A stretch of DNA of 64,000 nt from Baylisascaris procyonis (Eukaryota; Nematoda; Chromadorea; Rhabditida; Ascarididae), in assembly GCA_037389465.1 (NCBI GenBank), contig JAZARR010000074.1, forward strand, positions 3,844,001 through 3,908,000, read 5' to 3'. The position numbers and the translations under genes are program-made. A model generated the notes under the pieces. The model had not been told where the DNA came from and ran no database searches. It saw only the letters and a list, made by a program, of their open reading frames with translations. Shown in pieces: positions 13,490 through 25,626 of the stretch. Within the stretch, counting starts at the first letter, position 1. Every line of letters begins with the position of its first letter.

Positions 13490-13669
13490 TATTTCTTGGA
13501 AGTAGATGGGACCATCGCAAAGTCAATCAACAGCTTCTCTGAATTAGAACAGAGAGAACTGGTGACAATTCAAGGAACTGTTCGAGAAAACAGCATCCGA
13601 GAAGTTTGTGCTGTATGGACGCATCTTTCGGAGGAAGAATGGCGGTCTAATGAAACTCATGTTGATTAG
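13490..13669 (+). CDS. Exon-like open frame without ATG, plus strand
   Basis: Fifty-nine stop-free codons encode LEVDGTIAKSINSFSELEQR and then ELVTIQGTVRENSIREVCAV, WTHLSEEEW. The peptide is balanced and helical. Splice sites are weak (AGTAG before, GTTTGT or GTTGAT after). Could belong with the open frames at 12.3-12.8 kb on the same strand. Confidence 0.25.
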   Translation, partial: YFLEVDGTIAKSINSFSELEQRELVTIQGTVRENSIREVCAVWTHLSEEEWRSNETHVD

Positions 13670-14079
13670 CAAACCGCAGGAAGTGAAAACAGGAAGTATT
13701 AGGTTAGGCGAGAAAAATATTGTTATAATGTTCTCCAGAATTAGAGTATACATTATGTCTTGGAGAAGAAAATAGAATTGTATAGCACGCTAGTCAAAAC
13801 TACTCTGCACATCAATAGCTAAAGTGCTGAGTTTTGATTTGAAAGAATCGGAGAAGATAGCATATCGATGTTGAGATTCTGATGGCTATATAGAGGTTTG
13901 AATCGAACCATTGAAAGAGTAGAATTTTCTGCTGTCTATAAAGATAAGGAGGAAATAAAGTTACGCGCTTGTGATGTTTTAACGATTTGTGTGTGCTGAC
14001 GTCAGTCATCAATAGCCCCATACCTCATTGCTTCCGTAAACCCCATCCTCTATGAAATTGTACCTACGAACATTGGTGG

Positions 14080-14256
14080 CTATTCGAACACTTCGAAGGC
14101 CATCCCAACGATGCGATCGAAAAAGTCTCTCCTCTGCACTCCTTCGAGTTTCTGCTCCCCCCTTCCCCCTTCCCCCTTTCCCCGGTCATTTTTAGCCTCG
14201 TCGTGGATTCCGAGAATGTGGTCCTCCAAATCTGCACAGACGTCATAAAATATCAT
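14080..14256 (-). CDS. Small minus-strand ORF, 58 residues
   Basis: ATG at 14256 to TAG at 14080. The peptide starts MIFYDVCADLEDHILGIHDE, passes through a Gly/Lys/Arg-rich middle encoded by a purine run, and ends QRRDFFDRIVGMAFEVFE. Both ends look like amphipathic helices. It is short, GC-rich for the region and has no known relative. It may also be a terminal exon. Confidence 0.3.
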   Translation of the reverse strand: MIFYDVCADLEDHILGIHDEAKNDRGKGEGGRGEQKLEGVQRRDFFDRIVGMAFEVFE

Positions 14257-15237
14257 TGCGGAGTGTGTTTCATAGTGTTATACGAGGATATATTCATTTC
14301 TAATTAGAATATGACCCTCATAATTATTATTTCTTTAAAAAGACCGACCCTAATGGATATATCATGTGTACACCTCTTTTGTGATCTTAGAATCGAAGCC
14401 GGAGGACGAAGATACTGATGAGCATATACGCAGAAACTATGTTTCCATAGCGCTCTTTTGTGAAGGAATTGAAACGAGGGTTGAAAATGAGAAAAAAAAA
14501 AAGAGAGAGAATGGAGTGGAAAGGGAGAAACAAAGATTTCAGAAAACGAGAATTAAAAAATAAATGAATTTATTTATGAGGCTGATGAACTTAAGTGCCT
14601 CTTGCAACTTCCATTTTTTTTTTTTTTATTAAAAGAGGTTTAACGGCACAGTGTGGATTTGCAGCGTTGATTCGCTCTCATCGGCAAAAACTTCTCAGCT
14701 TCATTTTTCATAATCCCACCAAATTCCTACTAATACATTTCAATGAACATATATAAGCTTCTCTCAACTTATCACAATTGCTCTCAATAATCTTTTCCTT
14801 TATCTTACAAAATCTTTTCTAATTCCCGTAATCAGATAGCAGATGTTAACGCGAACGATCTCCCACAGCTTTTAGAATGATGGCTTAAAGCAACGAACAG
14901 ATGCATACGGTACAAATTTTAGATGGATAGATAATTACGATACAAATTTTATGTCCATAATCACACATTTAATGTTCATTAGTAATAAATTCTATAGAAC
15001 CACTGAAATATCGTGATACACCTCATATGGGATTAAATTCTTCATCAATCAGAGGTAATGAGCATCTTTATCTGAATTGTGTCGCTAATAGCAACTCTCC
15101 AACTCTCGAATGCACTAATCATCTCTAAACTCCTCAAACTTATCAATCAATGCGACATTACAATTACATTAGCACAATGGAGTTTTCATTTAGTGTATGC
15201 GTGCACTTCACGGCATACTTTCATTTAATACATTTTA

Positions 15238-15341
15238 GCGTTTCTTTTTGACGGCGAAGGGGTTACTTGGCCCGGAAGGGAGGGGGATGGGCACTGTAGC
15301 GAGCAATTTCTTACAAGCAGTACTATTTTCATAAATAAATG
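15238..15341 (+). CDS. Possible terminal exon, plus strand
   Basis: A strong ACATTTTAG acceptor opens a frame including FDGEGVTWPGREGDGHCSEQ that ends in TGA right after an AATAAA-like stretch. Short, GC-richer than its flanks, family unknown. Confidence 0.2.
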
Positions 15342-15839
15342 ATTATTGATCGACATTTCAGTAGATTTTTTCACCATTTTTTGCAAAAAAAAAAAAAAAG
15401 AACCATTGAGATCAAGAAGATTATTATCCAAAAGTTTATATGTATCGAGTCAACTGCAATGATCAGAATTGAGTGGAAATTTTTCTCTCAAAATCTTTTA
15501 GCTTCTCAAACAGAACTTCTATAGACCATATTCACTATATATGATAAAGACATTCGTAAATAATATTGGTGTCATAGCAAGAAGAAGTTATTGTTTTTCT
15601 TTTTGCAGAAATGAAATTCACTGTAAACAATGAAATTCTATAGGAAGTTATCATTTATATGTTTACATTCAAGGATGTCTTGTTTCATCTGTTGAGAATG
15701 AAAAATTTTGCGCTCAAAAAAAAGTTGTTTATTTCGGTTATTGAAGAGAAAAGTCTCTATTGTTTTGCAATATTCTCATGGCATACTACTATAACGCTGC
15801 CAATCAATAGTATCATTGTATCATTTCAAATGTATTGAA

Positions 15840-16061
15840 ATGAGAGAAATGTCGATCAAAGAACTGCTATTGAACTGCGAAAGGAAATGTCGGAAACGTT
15901 TTAAGAATCATCACAAGATATTCTTCAGCAATGATTCGTCGTCGCCGAAGAGACAGGAAAGATCGTATTTCCGTCATTTCCATCATCAAGAAAGAGCGTC
16001 CTACGATCAGACGGACAACCCGTCGTATTCCTTTCCTCCTTCCTACTTAAGGAAGTTCTAA
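15840..16061 (+). CDS. Small basic ORF or terminal exon
   Basis: ATG at 15840 opens 73 codons ending in TAA. The peptide is strongly basic (ELLLNCERKCRKRFKNHHK) and then Ser/Tyr/His/Pro-rich (YDQTDNPSYSFPPSYL). Composition is unlike chance translation of AT-rich DNA. A TCAATAG acceptor upstream would allow it to be a last exon. No family recognised. Confidence 0.3.
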   Translation: MREMSIKELLLNCERKCRKRFKNHHKIFFSNDSSSPKRQERSYFRHFHHQERASYDQTDNPSYSFPPSYLRKF

Positions 16062-16865
16062 AAACCCCATAGCTCAATGCGATAAACTGAACTTATCGAC
16101 TAGTAAACCAAGCAATCACTCGGCGTTTTTTTATTTACAATTGAATAAAAACGCATAAAGATGGATAAAAATGAAAGCGGACTTGGCGATCGTGATTAAT
16201 CCATACCTCAGATCGGCTATTATTGACACCTTGCTCGAGTATTGTGTTCCTATGACGGATGATTCGAGACTGCAATGAGTGCACAGCTTTATCAAGGGAT
16301 ATATGAATATAAGCTAATTAGTCGAGATAAGTTACGCCTCATTCTTGTCAGAGCCCTCTCGAAATGCTCATTAAAGCTTCTATCAATGGATCTTTTAACC
16401 AATTCTTTGGAAGGGAATTCAACCAATGAGTGCTAGTGCACCTTCGAGTATGCAGGTGTAATTTTGAGATGAAAATTATAGTCGACACTTAATACGTTTC
16501 TTTAACAGTTTTTTTTTCCCCAAATGTTCTAAAGCATTTCAGTTTTTTGCTAATAAAGTGAAAATGTCTGTCAGCATCCACTTGAAGGTTACCTCTTTTA
16601 GAGAGCTTTTTAGTGCCTATGAATAGCTCTTGTTCCACTAGAATAAAATTATTGAATTATTTTACGATATTCGAGAACTATTTTGTGAAATTTTCCCTTC
16701 ACAATGCTGAGTTTTTGCCCTTCTGATGTTGATAGTGAAGCGTATTAAATGTACTAAGATGGCTTATATTAAAAAACGATCAGCTTCAGTCTACTAGTTT
16801 CATTTTCTTGAATATGCACTTGCTAGCAACTCATAGACAATACTGAACCATAGTCATTGGAATTG
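16062..16865. other. No gene seen
   Basis: AT-rich; no frame, repeat or motif that I can support. Confidence 0.55.
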
Positions 16866-17184
16866 TTATTTTCCAGACTTGTTTACAACATGTTCTATAT
16901 AGTTTCTTTGTGATGTGATTATTGATTCTAGATGGTGGAATTGGCTGGCACAATCAAATATCTCATTGAGATTCAGATCACAATAATCAGTTTCCTGTCG
17001 TATTGCTTCATTAACGCTCACTTCAGTAGCCAAAAGAGCTAACCTACAGCGAAAATTGTAAGTTGCGATTGCATTGAGCCTCTTTCTGACCTCCTTTACT
17101 GATGCAATGAACACGATCAGTTCGTTTGCATGAGTTAAGATGATATGGCTCCGAGAGAGACATATTATATAGAGGTGTAAAATC

Positions 17185-17535
17185 CTAGGCGGACTGTGGC
17201 ATCAATTCGTCGATGGTAAAACCTAACGAAATCGGGTTGAAGCATCGGGTTAAAGCATTTGACCTTGAAAAATTTCTGTTTTTATTTTGAACTGTTCTGA
17301 TGTTAACGAACGCATAAGGAATATGGTCATGATTTAAGTTTGCATATTTCGAGTGAGACGAACGAAGTTTAAGCAGCACTACGTCTATAAGTGCTCTCAT
17401 CACAAGAGAAGTCAAAGGGCATAAGCAAGGTCGGAGAATACGATGTAAGTTGATCGGTGATATTATCTGTGTACTCAGTTCATGGACCGCATTGTATGGA
17501 TGTGACCAATAGCTGAACGGCCAAGATGATAGCAT
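17185..17535 (-). pseudogene. Possible non-LTR element endonuclease fragment
   Basis: A 116-codon minus-strand frame contains LIDVVLLKLRSSHSKYANL and IPYAFVNIRTVQNKN. The latter resembles the N-R-S-L-x-N-K block that opens the endonuclease domain of CR1-like LINEs, and the spacing to a following G-F-T segment fits the E-T-W-L region in decayed form. Further open pieces lie at 16866-17114 and 17584-17835 in other frames. The match is weak and unconfirmed; an unknown gene is the alternative. Confidence 0.35.
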
Positions 17536-17583
17536 TGCTCTCGTTCCTTTTTCGCGATGGTCTTGGTCATGTTCCGTTTCACG

Positions 17584-17835
17584 TCACAGTTTGCCTCCTT
17601 TATGCGTTTTTTTTTTCTGACAAACTGCTACAGTAGCGCTACAGAACTCGCCAGGTGAGCCATGGTCGTACGTTTGTCTTACTGTATCTGGAAACTGTGC
17701 GTTCGTGCATAATGAACACTTCAGAATGATAAGTACATATAACATGTATACGCATATATGCTTTTTCCAATGAGTTATCTTTTGAAATCGTTGTGAAATT
17801 TGCATATGCAAAATTTCGCTCAACTGCTCAAGCAA
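17584..17835 (-). CDS. Minus-strand frame with a secretion-signal-like segment
   Basis: Within this 83-codon frame MLYVLIILKCSLCTNA looks like a signal peptide, followed by QFPDTVRQTYDHGSPGEFCS with spaced cysteines. It directly precedes the possible LINE fragment on the same strand and may belong to it. Low support. Confidence 0.15.
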   Translation of the reverse strand: MLEQLSEILHMQISQRFQKITHWKKHICVYMLYVLIILKCSLCTNAQFPDTVRQTYDHGSPGEFCSATVAVCQKKKTHKGGKL

Positions 17836-20024
17836 AGGACAGAGGGGATTTTTCAGTGGAGATTTCTCTAAGTAGCCCGTGTTAATAGAATGCTAAGTGA
17901 TGAAATCGGTCGACAGATTTTTTTTCGAAATACAATTTTCACCATCCTTCTGATTCGTTTATCCACCTAATGCTTTCTTCAGTGAAATTTTCCGAATGTT
18001 TTTATCTATTATTATGAATTTAAATGACGTAAATTGCTGCTGACTGTTTAATTTTTGCACGGTTTTTGATGCAAAAAAAAAAACGATTTGTTTTACGATT
18101 TTCCTACACATATTTTATATCTATTGAATATACGCTGCAAAATGATATGATTGGGGTATAATTTCCTCATCAAACGCTTCCAACAACTGGAAGTGTAATA
18201 AATTGATGCCAAAGGTGTTGCATTAACCTGAGTTTCTACAATGATGCTCAAAAGGAATATTATTAGTTGAAATGCTTCCACTTAAAATGTTAAGTACTTT
18301 CGACAATTTGCCTTCCTACTTTTTTAAGAGAATGCACTACACTATTCATTTTATCACTGTCAAACATTTTTCACTTATTCTCTAAAACTTTGTCTTTTTG
18401 CTCATTCTTTCAGTGACCCTGAATTGGAATTCATTTGTTTCCGTTCGTTCATGATGGGTATTCGACAGGTAACTCTCAGTTTATAGCGACTTTACGAAAA
18501 TTTTCGATAATATCCCACCTCGTTGCTAGGTACATAAACAGATCTATCGGAGATTTGTTTTTCTCTTTTTTTATATATTCACAATCAATGTATAGCAGTA
18601 AATATTTTGTCTACACTCTTGTATTACTATGAAAGATTTCAACGACTCAGCGCCACACTCTCCTATGTACTGTTTTACTAATGCAAAAATTACATACCAT
18701 AATGGTTTGAAGTCGGCTATCAACTCTGTCAGCAAAATGGAAGAAAATTGGCCATTACTCATGCCATTCTCTAAAAAAAAGCAACTAGTTGTATTATTTT
18801 TATTATTAACGCAGGAATATTTTATTTATAGTATGCTTAATAAATTAAACTTTTGTGGTATCTCTTGATATCCATATTACTTAGTATTCATGTTTTGTTT
18901 TACATATTTATAAAATTATTTCTAAGATTCCCAATACTATCATTACTATTTGCCGTGTTTTCATAGTTAGGAACATCATCAACCTTTAAATTCAAATATA
19001 ATTACTTATATACGATATTCTCGATTGTTGCTCTTTATTTTATAAATTATTTCTCATATAAGCATTATTATGAATACGCAACTAATATATTTCCCCTCCC
19101 TCTCCTCTCTTTAGAATATTCCCTCGTCATGCAATTATTTGCATGTCTTATAAAGGGTGTTGTTGTACTTAACTTCGAATCGATACCTCTAAATATCAGC
19201 GAATGAATCACATTTAACTCGCGTTTATAAAATTTCTAACCAACTAACTGAAGTGCATTTCTTCTTCATATTTGAAAATATCACCAATACTACAAGAAGG
19301 AACACGAAGATGGCATTTAATCAATTTTCCATTTTTAGTCGTTATCATGTCTAGCGAATGCAATTAAAAAAAACTATTGCTTCGTTCAAATCTGCTAAAT
19401 TTCAAGGAATTTCTTTGGTTAATAAATATTTTCTAATGCTATTATTTCTTTTTGAAGATCAAGAGCTCTTCTATGGGTTGATTTTATTGTTTCTAAGACG
19501 GCTTACCTATCTTCAGTTATTGGGAATCTCAATTTTTAATACACAAGCATGATATAAGTGACTTATATCGCTATTCTTGAATACAATATTTTCAACTTTC
19601 AAATTATTCAAGCGCATACATACGTCTTCTTTGGAAGATTCATTATCTTATAGCCTAGCCGATGTAGAATATGAAATCAATCAATGTGAAAGGCAAGCAA
19701 TTATTCTTGGCACCTCTAAGAATCTACAATTGCTTATGATAGTGTTGGATCAAAATGAATTATGGGATGCAGATTACTCTACGATGTATTTACATCAAGT
19801 CATATTAATTGCTGGACTGAAACTCCTGCAGAGACAGACAGACACATACACTCAGACACGGTATAGCTATGAAATGATCTCGCAAAGCATTTTTGTAAAA
19901 ACTAATAGAATTGCGTCTTCGAGTGCAGTCTTCCAATAAAAAGAGAGCATGTAGCATGACATCGTGCATAAAGCTATCGTTCAATCTCATATATTACAGC
20001 ATCGATTGGATTGCTTGAATTCAG
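17836..20024. other. No firm gene
   Basis: Very AT-rich between 18.8 and 19.1 kb. A 120-codon plus frame at 19577-19939 overlaps a GACA/CA-tailed repeat and is probably not a gene. Confidence 0.5.
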
Positions 20025-20120
20025 GAGTTCACAGGATCGACTTCATTGTTCAAAGCGAGGGAAGTGGGTACGATAGTTCAGGTTTGGCTTAATCATAGGT
20101 TTCCGCACACACTCGTCTCA
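20025..20120 (+). CDS. Candidate internal exon, plus strand
   Basis: GAATTCAG acceptor and CTCA-GTGAGG donor enclose 32 codons with phase 0 at both ends: EFTGSTSLFKAREVGTIVQV and then WLNHRFPHTLVS. Without the donor the frame runs on to a stop at 20234. Reads like coding sequence, family unknown. Confidence 0.25.
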
Positions 20121-20983
20121 GTGAGGGATGTCGATGAGTGGCAGGGCTCAATCACAGTCTTGTTTCTGATGTTTTTTTCTTTCTTCGATGAGACAACCAC
20201 CCTTGTAAGCAGTACTCAAGACCAGTATCGTTAATTACCTCCTGCCACAGGACGTGTTTTTATGATGCAATTTGAAAAAAAAAAGGTTTCTGAAGGCAGT
20301 CTTTTTTTACCAGAACGTTGAACCAAAAAACGTCGCTTTTTTACTATAAGTAGACCAACTAACTCTTTTTCTTCTCGTTTTATAGATAAGTGAAGCCGTG
20401 TTTCGGTTTTTCTTAAGTGCTTTATAGCATCTTATAATGACGGTATTAGCACCTGATATGCATCCAAGTAGCAAATATGCCGACCAATAATAAAGACCTC
20501 TCTATGTTGTTGGAGAATGGGTGTAAGGTTGCAAGAGAAGGTAGGGAAATGAGAAGCACATTTGACAACGCAAACGAAGCCCAGTTGTGTATTCGTTGTC
20601 GAGAGATGTGCATTACATGCTGCTTATGAATAATCGAGTGGTTTGTGCTCATGAAACCTTTAGGAATGACGGAGTATGAATGAGTGAGCGCTTTTTGTAT
20701 CGGCATTGCACGTCCTTCAATCCTTCAACGACTCTTCGCTCGTTGTCTTAAAGCGGCATTTGAGCCTTTTTTGTTGGTATAAGTTACTCTTACCCCAACC
20801 TTTGCATCAATGTCCGGTACTTATGCATATTCGAATATTTTGCTGCAATATTGAATATTTATGTGACATAACTTTTATTTTAATATTTGTACATAATTAT
20901 AAGTATACAAGTGAACAGATGCCTTACATATCCATAAGCACTCATTAATTTGGAATTCGTGACGATTACTAATGAGGCAGCCT

Positions 20984-20985
<2 letters not shown>

Positions 20986-21058
<73 letters not shown>

Positions 21059-21079
21059 CATATATTATATATTATATAT

Positions 21080-21148
<69 letters not shown>

Positions 21149-21150
21149 AT
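20986..21150. repeat. (TA)n microsatellite, compound
   Basis: Two long AT runs separated by ATATTATATATTATATATTA-like imperfect units. Confidence 0.95.
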
Positions 21151-22436
21151 AACAACAGTGCCTTAGAAACCGTCACGAATTCTAGGTTGATGAATGCTTA
21201 TGGATCATAATTCATTTACCGAAAATTCTACCAACTCAATAACTGAAAAAAAATCCCCATTTCCAGGATCTGTTGTGCTATATAGATGTAAAAAAAATGA
21301 TCTAAAGTTCGGCATCTTCCTCGCATATGCATCATTCAGTGAATAATCTAGAAAAATGTAAGCGAAACTCTACTCACTCATATAAAATGAGCAAAGTGAA
21401 TCTTTTTATAAGTCTTTTGAGAAAAAAAAGAGAGAGAATGAAAAAAAAACATTTCGAAGTGAATGAAAAAAATCGATCAATGGAGAAATGGTTCATAGTT
21501 GGATGATCCCATTCAAAGTGGCGTTCATATTTCAATTTCTTTCAGGCGTATTTGCATCTGCGCCACATTTTTTATATTACACTGCAAATATGCTTCTCTC
21601 CATTTCACATTTAAAGTGCATTCATCCAACGTTGATCTTTGATCAGATTTTTATATCAGTGAACGTCACAACTGATAATATCACCGCATTATATGCGTCT
21701 ATTCAATCAGAACGGGATTTACACGTGAATTTCATCAGTTGCTCAGAAGATGCACTTTAAGGGAACCAAAAATCATGAAGCGTTCCCCCCATCTCTTTCT
21801 CTCGTCGTTGCCCCATCCTCTGCATACTCCAGAATATTTGATGTTTCATTTGTTCGATCATTCCATTCCACTCGTCAATAAATTGCAAATCAATTTCACT
21901 GCATTTCGAAGACGGGCTTGTTTCCCAGTATCTGTCAGGCTTCGCTAAATGTTTTGTTTCCTTTTTTTTGAAACAATTCAAAGAACTGATACGCAGCGAA
22001 GATCACAAAACGTACTTATTTCGCACTGATGGTATACGCATCAAAGATGATATTGCATATCGATGCATTTTCTGGATAATTGAGGGGTTGTTCTTGAAAT
22101 CCAGCCTTCAGAAATCCCACACGTCCATCATTGTTCTTTAAGTGCAAATATCCGCCTCGATATCTTCAACGAGCACAAAATTTGACTACAATTTTGCGAG
22201 GGATGCAAATCGAACTATCAAATACATTCATAAATGAGAGTATGCACACAATATTCACCAAATATATTAGCCTTGATAAATTAGAAAGGTAATAAAAATT
22301 TTTTGGGAACGATGATAAAATGTAGAAGAGAAATAAACTCGCATTAAAACAACATTTAAAATGCCGACGAAATTTCTGTAAAAAATAAAAAATAAAAGAG
22401 AGGGAGAAGAAAAGAGGTGGGAAATTTGCACTTTAC

Positions 22437-22574
22437 CTTCAGAGCGACCCACGCAGTACGAATTTCCGCCACAAGGAGATGAAAGGGAGGAAAGGGGGAA
22501 TAGAGTTGGACTCATGTTTCCTCCTACTGCAGACGTGTCTCTTCGAAGCATGGATTTTTCTGGAGTGAAATTCA
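22437..22574 (-). CDS. Candidate internal exon on the minus strand
   Basis: On the minus strand an AAACTTCAG acceptor and a CTGAAG-GTAAAG donor bound 138 bases that are open in one frame, phase 1 on both sides. The peptide includes NFTPEKSMLRRDTSAVGGNM and SSPCGGNSYCVGRSE. Both splice sites fit nematode consensus, but no neighbouring exon was found and the family is unknown. Confidence 0.3.
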
Positions 22575-22673
22575 CTGAAGTTTTTATGTTGCTTGAAATA
22601 TCAATGAAGTATGAAAGTGGACTGATTTCATTGAGATGAGATGACTTCTGGATGGCTGTGGGATCGAAATTCT

Positions 22674-22884
22674 AGTGACGAAGAGCATTTGTGTTGTAAT
22701 TTCATTTCCACCGCTCGTGTTGATAGTTGTTCATTTAATTTCGTGGTATTCCGATTTGAGAATGAGCTTCACTGCAATGTTGTGTCTATTCATATGTTTG
22801 CGAGTGTGTTTGCATATTCGTCTTTTGGCTGTCAGCATCATCGGCTGGCACTCTATACTATCATTCACGTTGACATATGAACTT
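22674..22884 (+). CDS. Hydrophobic exon-like frame
   Basis: ATTCTAG precedes an open frame of 69 codons with two hydrophobic stretches (SICVVISFPPLVLIVVHLIS and SFTAMLCLFICLRVCL) ending in TAA. It could be the last exon of a membrane protein. However, T-rich DNA easily encodes hydrophobic runs and the overlapping frame is also open, so support is weak. Confidence 0.15.
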
Positions 22885-23012
22885 TAAAATAAACTTTAGA
22901 TATATCAAGGTGACAGAAATTGATTAAATGTTCAGTAAGTTTCAACGGTAGCTAAGTAAAAAGTATCAAAGCGTCGTAGAGGGTTCATAGCACCTAAGAG
23001 AGGGTAGAGAAG

Positions 23013-23740
23013 ACCTTGAGGATAATTCAAACGGGACGAGACCATCCGCGGCATTAAGTGAAGGAACTGTGGCTTTTATTGGAGGTCTAGCTGAAACAGA
23101 TTGCTGAGTTACAATTAATACAACTGTTAATGAAGTTGCCATCTGATATTGTTGGACACCTTCACTTGTAAATTGAAAGCTTGTGTTACCAAGCTTTCAA
23201 CTGGTAGAATTCCAAAAAAGCGTCATGCGAACATCAACTGAATCCAAGAGCTGAGCTTTGTCTTATGCTTTTGACGAAGATGAAGGAGTTCGAGGCCCGT
23301 ATTCTTAGCCGAATCGGAAGACGGATTTATCAATACGATCAACAAAGCACAATTCAATCCAAGCAATAGTTGTGGAGAGAGTTCAAGTAGATGACCGAAC
23401 ATCAGAGTAGAAAAATGAGCCAGAAAATATTGCGAATTTTTTCTGCCATTCGGATGGAGCAATTTTGATTGATTCCCATGAAAGACAGAAAACTATCACC
23501 GACGACTATTACGCAGTGGTTTTACAGAAATTGGAGTCTGCTTTGGCCAAAAAAAAAACGACAAGGGAAGTTACATCGCTGAATGTTATTTCATCACGGC
23601 AATTCGCCGGCTCATTCATTCATCAAGTTTGTGAACGCAAAGCTATTCTTCGTGAATTTCACTGAGAAACTCTTCCACACTTTCCTTGTAACCCCGACGT
23701 AATCCATCCCTGTTTTTGAAACTAAGATAATATTTGAAAG
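23013..23740 (+). pseudogene. Decayed mariner-family transposase
   Basis: Three reading frames together follow a mariner transposase. The N-terminal helix-turn-helix part is EDNSNGTRPSAALSEG and VTINTTVNEVA (23019-23130). In the catalytic domain, KTITDDYYAVVLQKLESALA (about 23488-23550) matches the T-I-T-x-x-Y-Y block. LFHHGNSPAHSFIKF (about 23586-23630) matches H-H-D-N-A-P-A-H, with the catalytic Asp replaced by Gly. ETLPHFPCNPDV (about 23666-23700) matches L-P-H-P-P-Y-S-P-D. The first catalytic Asp region (D-E-K-W) is not recognisable. With frameshifts, stops and lost catalytic residues it is dead. Terminal inverted repeats and the TA duplication were not identified by eye. Confidence 0.85.
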
Positions 23741-25514
23741 AAGTCAGATATGACTCTTAAAACAACAAATAAAAAAAACACACATTTTTGACGTGATGAA
23801 ATGGAATATTTCCAGAATGCTGCAAACAATCACTGCAGATTTTTGCAGAAATATTTGAAGTTATAGGGCGTGTATACATAATTTTTTGATATTATTATAA
23901 ATGAACATTCTATTCTAATCCCTCACGAATCTTTAATTCACTTCATGTTATTTTAATTCGAAGTTTATTTTTGAAATTTTCATAATGGCCGCAATTATCC
24001 AATTGAATTCACATAATTTGCAATCGATGGATTTTAATAATGCAATCATTATCTGTCCTTTTGTTGATAATCATTGATGAATAATTTCTATCGAACAATC
24101 TGCTCATCATAAAATTTAGTCGGTTGCTCTAAGAATTGCTATAAAACATCGTTGTATGAAAATGACTGATTATGAAGCCTTCGGGTGAAGTACGCTAAAA
24201 GCTTAACGCTTGTGATTTCAAGTGTTTCAGGCTTTCTTGCCTTAAGCATTTCAAATTGCCGTTAAGAGTTTATCCTTAACCACGATTGCAGCTTCACGTC
24301 GTCTTCATTGCCTCATTTTTCTCGCTTTTCTCGCCGCACCCTCCTATATTTTTTGATAATTTGGTTCCTTATTTCGATTCCAGTGTGAATTGCTGCAAGT
24401 ATAGAAAGTGGAATGCTTAAGCGGTCGAAAAAGTAGCTTTTGATATATTTTTGAGAAATAATCTGTGGCTTCAATGCAAGGTGGTTTAGATACGTCAGGT
24501 ATTTTCCGAGCGACTACTATTTTGTGTTTCCCCGAGAACTTTTTGAGAAGTTCCTAAGACAAGGGCTCTAAAAGAGCTCTGCTACTTCATCGCTTTCAGA
24601 AAGCCTCGAGGCCTAGCAAGCTGCAGGAATTTTCCAGAATTCTGGAGCCCTTTCTTGTCGCAATTCCACCCTTGTCTAACTCCATTTCTTGATCAAGGAA
24701 AGTAGTGGTCACGTGAGCCGTATATCATTTAAACCAATTTTTATCATCTCTGCGGTATGGACGAGGGTTTTATTCACACAACATCCGTCAAAATTTACCG
24801 TATTTCCCGTGTTCATAAATCATCCTAAAATATGCGTGCTCTGAAAACACGTTCGTTTATCTAATTATTATGCGCATATCTATTTACCCACTTGTTTCTT
24901 TGGTTTTTATTTATCTTTTGTTTATTCATTTATCTGTTCACTATTTTATTTATTTATTTATTTATTCATTTATTCATCCACATCAAATATAATCCGCTCT
25001 CTCCTTCCCTTAGCCCACATTGAATCGGAGTCTGTGTTCTTACTTATGGTCAAGTGAGGTTTTGGAAAACATCATTGAGCCTAATATGCAGAAATATGCT
25101 TGCAAAGAAAAACGAAAATTTCTCCAAAAAATTCCTCACTATGAAATTCTCCTTGGATACACACAGATTCTCCCCGTTTTCTATTCAACGCAGTCCGTTT
25201 TGAAATTTCTTGATTGTATAAATCCTCTATCACTAACCCCCACCCTCCTCTCGTTTTACCCTTAAAATTGCGAAACCTTTGAATGCCAAGGGCTTATAAC
25301 CAAAGAAATACGGTAGTCATGTCGATATCCTTAATCCTTTGTAGTATAGGCCAACTCTAGCTTTCCATTTGCTTGATATCCGTTAGAAAATGATACCGAT
25401 TCGTAAAGAGAGTGAATATTTCTATTTCTTTAGGTAATAATCGATTGCGTGTGCTCACACTTTAATCGATCGGAAGTCGATTAGCCGAATTCGTATTTTC
25501 TCGACTTCACTGAA
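23741..25514. other. No gene seen upstream of the 25627 exon
   Basis: AT-rich with a TTTA tract near 24950 and a GC-richer piece at 24540-24720 that has a short open frame but no splice support. It may include regulatory DNA for the exon downstream. Confidence 0.5.
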
Positions 25515-25584
25515 CCAATCCGACAATCCGATTCATTATTTGTTGCTGATCACAATTCATCGTCTTCATATTGCTTATATATAG
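25515..25584 (+). promoter_or_regulatory. Possible core promoter upstream of the 25627 ATG
   Basis: A CCAAT motif (25515-25519) and a TTATATATAG box (25575-25584) lie about 110 and 45 bases before the ATG. The spacing suits a transcription start just upstream of the ATG. No clear trans-splice acceptor (TTTCAG) is seen in the short leader. AT-rich DNA yields TATA boxes by chance, so this is tentative. Confidence 0.25.
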
Positions 25585-25626
25585 AGTGGAAGTACCAACA
25601 TTACTATAAGCAATTATCACATCGAA

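Noticed and set aside
13882..13906. GTTTGAATC resembling a tRNA T-arm box
   Set aside because: No acceptor stem, A box or cloverleaf around it.
19577..19939. 120-codon plus frame
   Set aside because: Its last third is a GACA/CA-tailed repeat and the rest is AT-driven.
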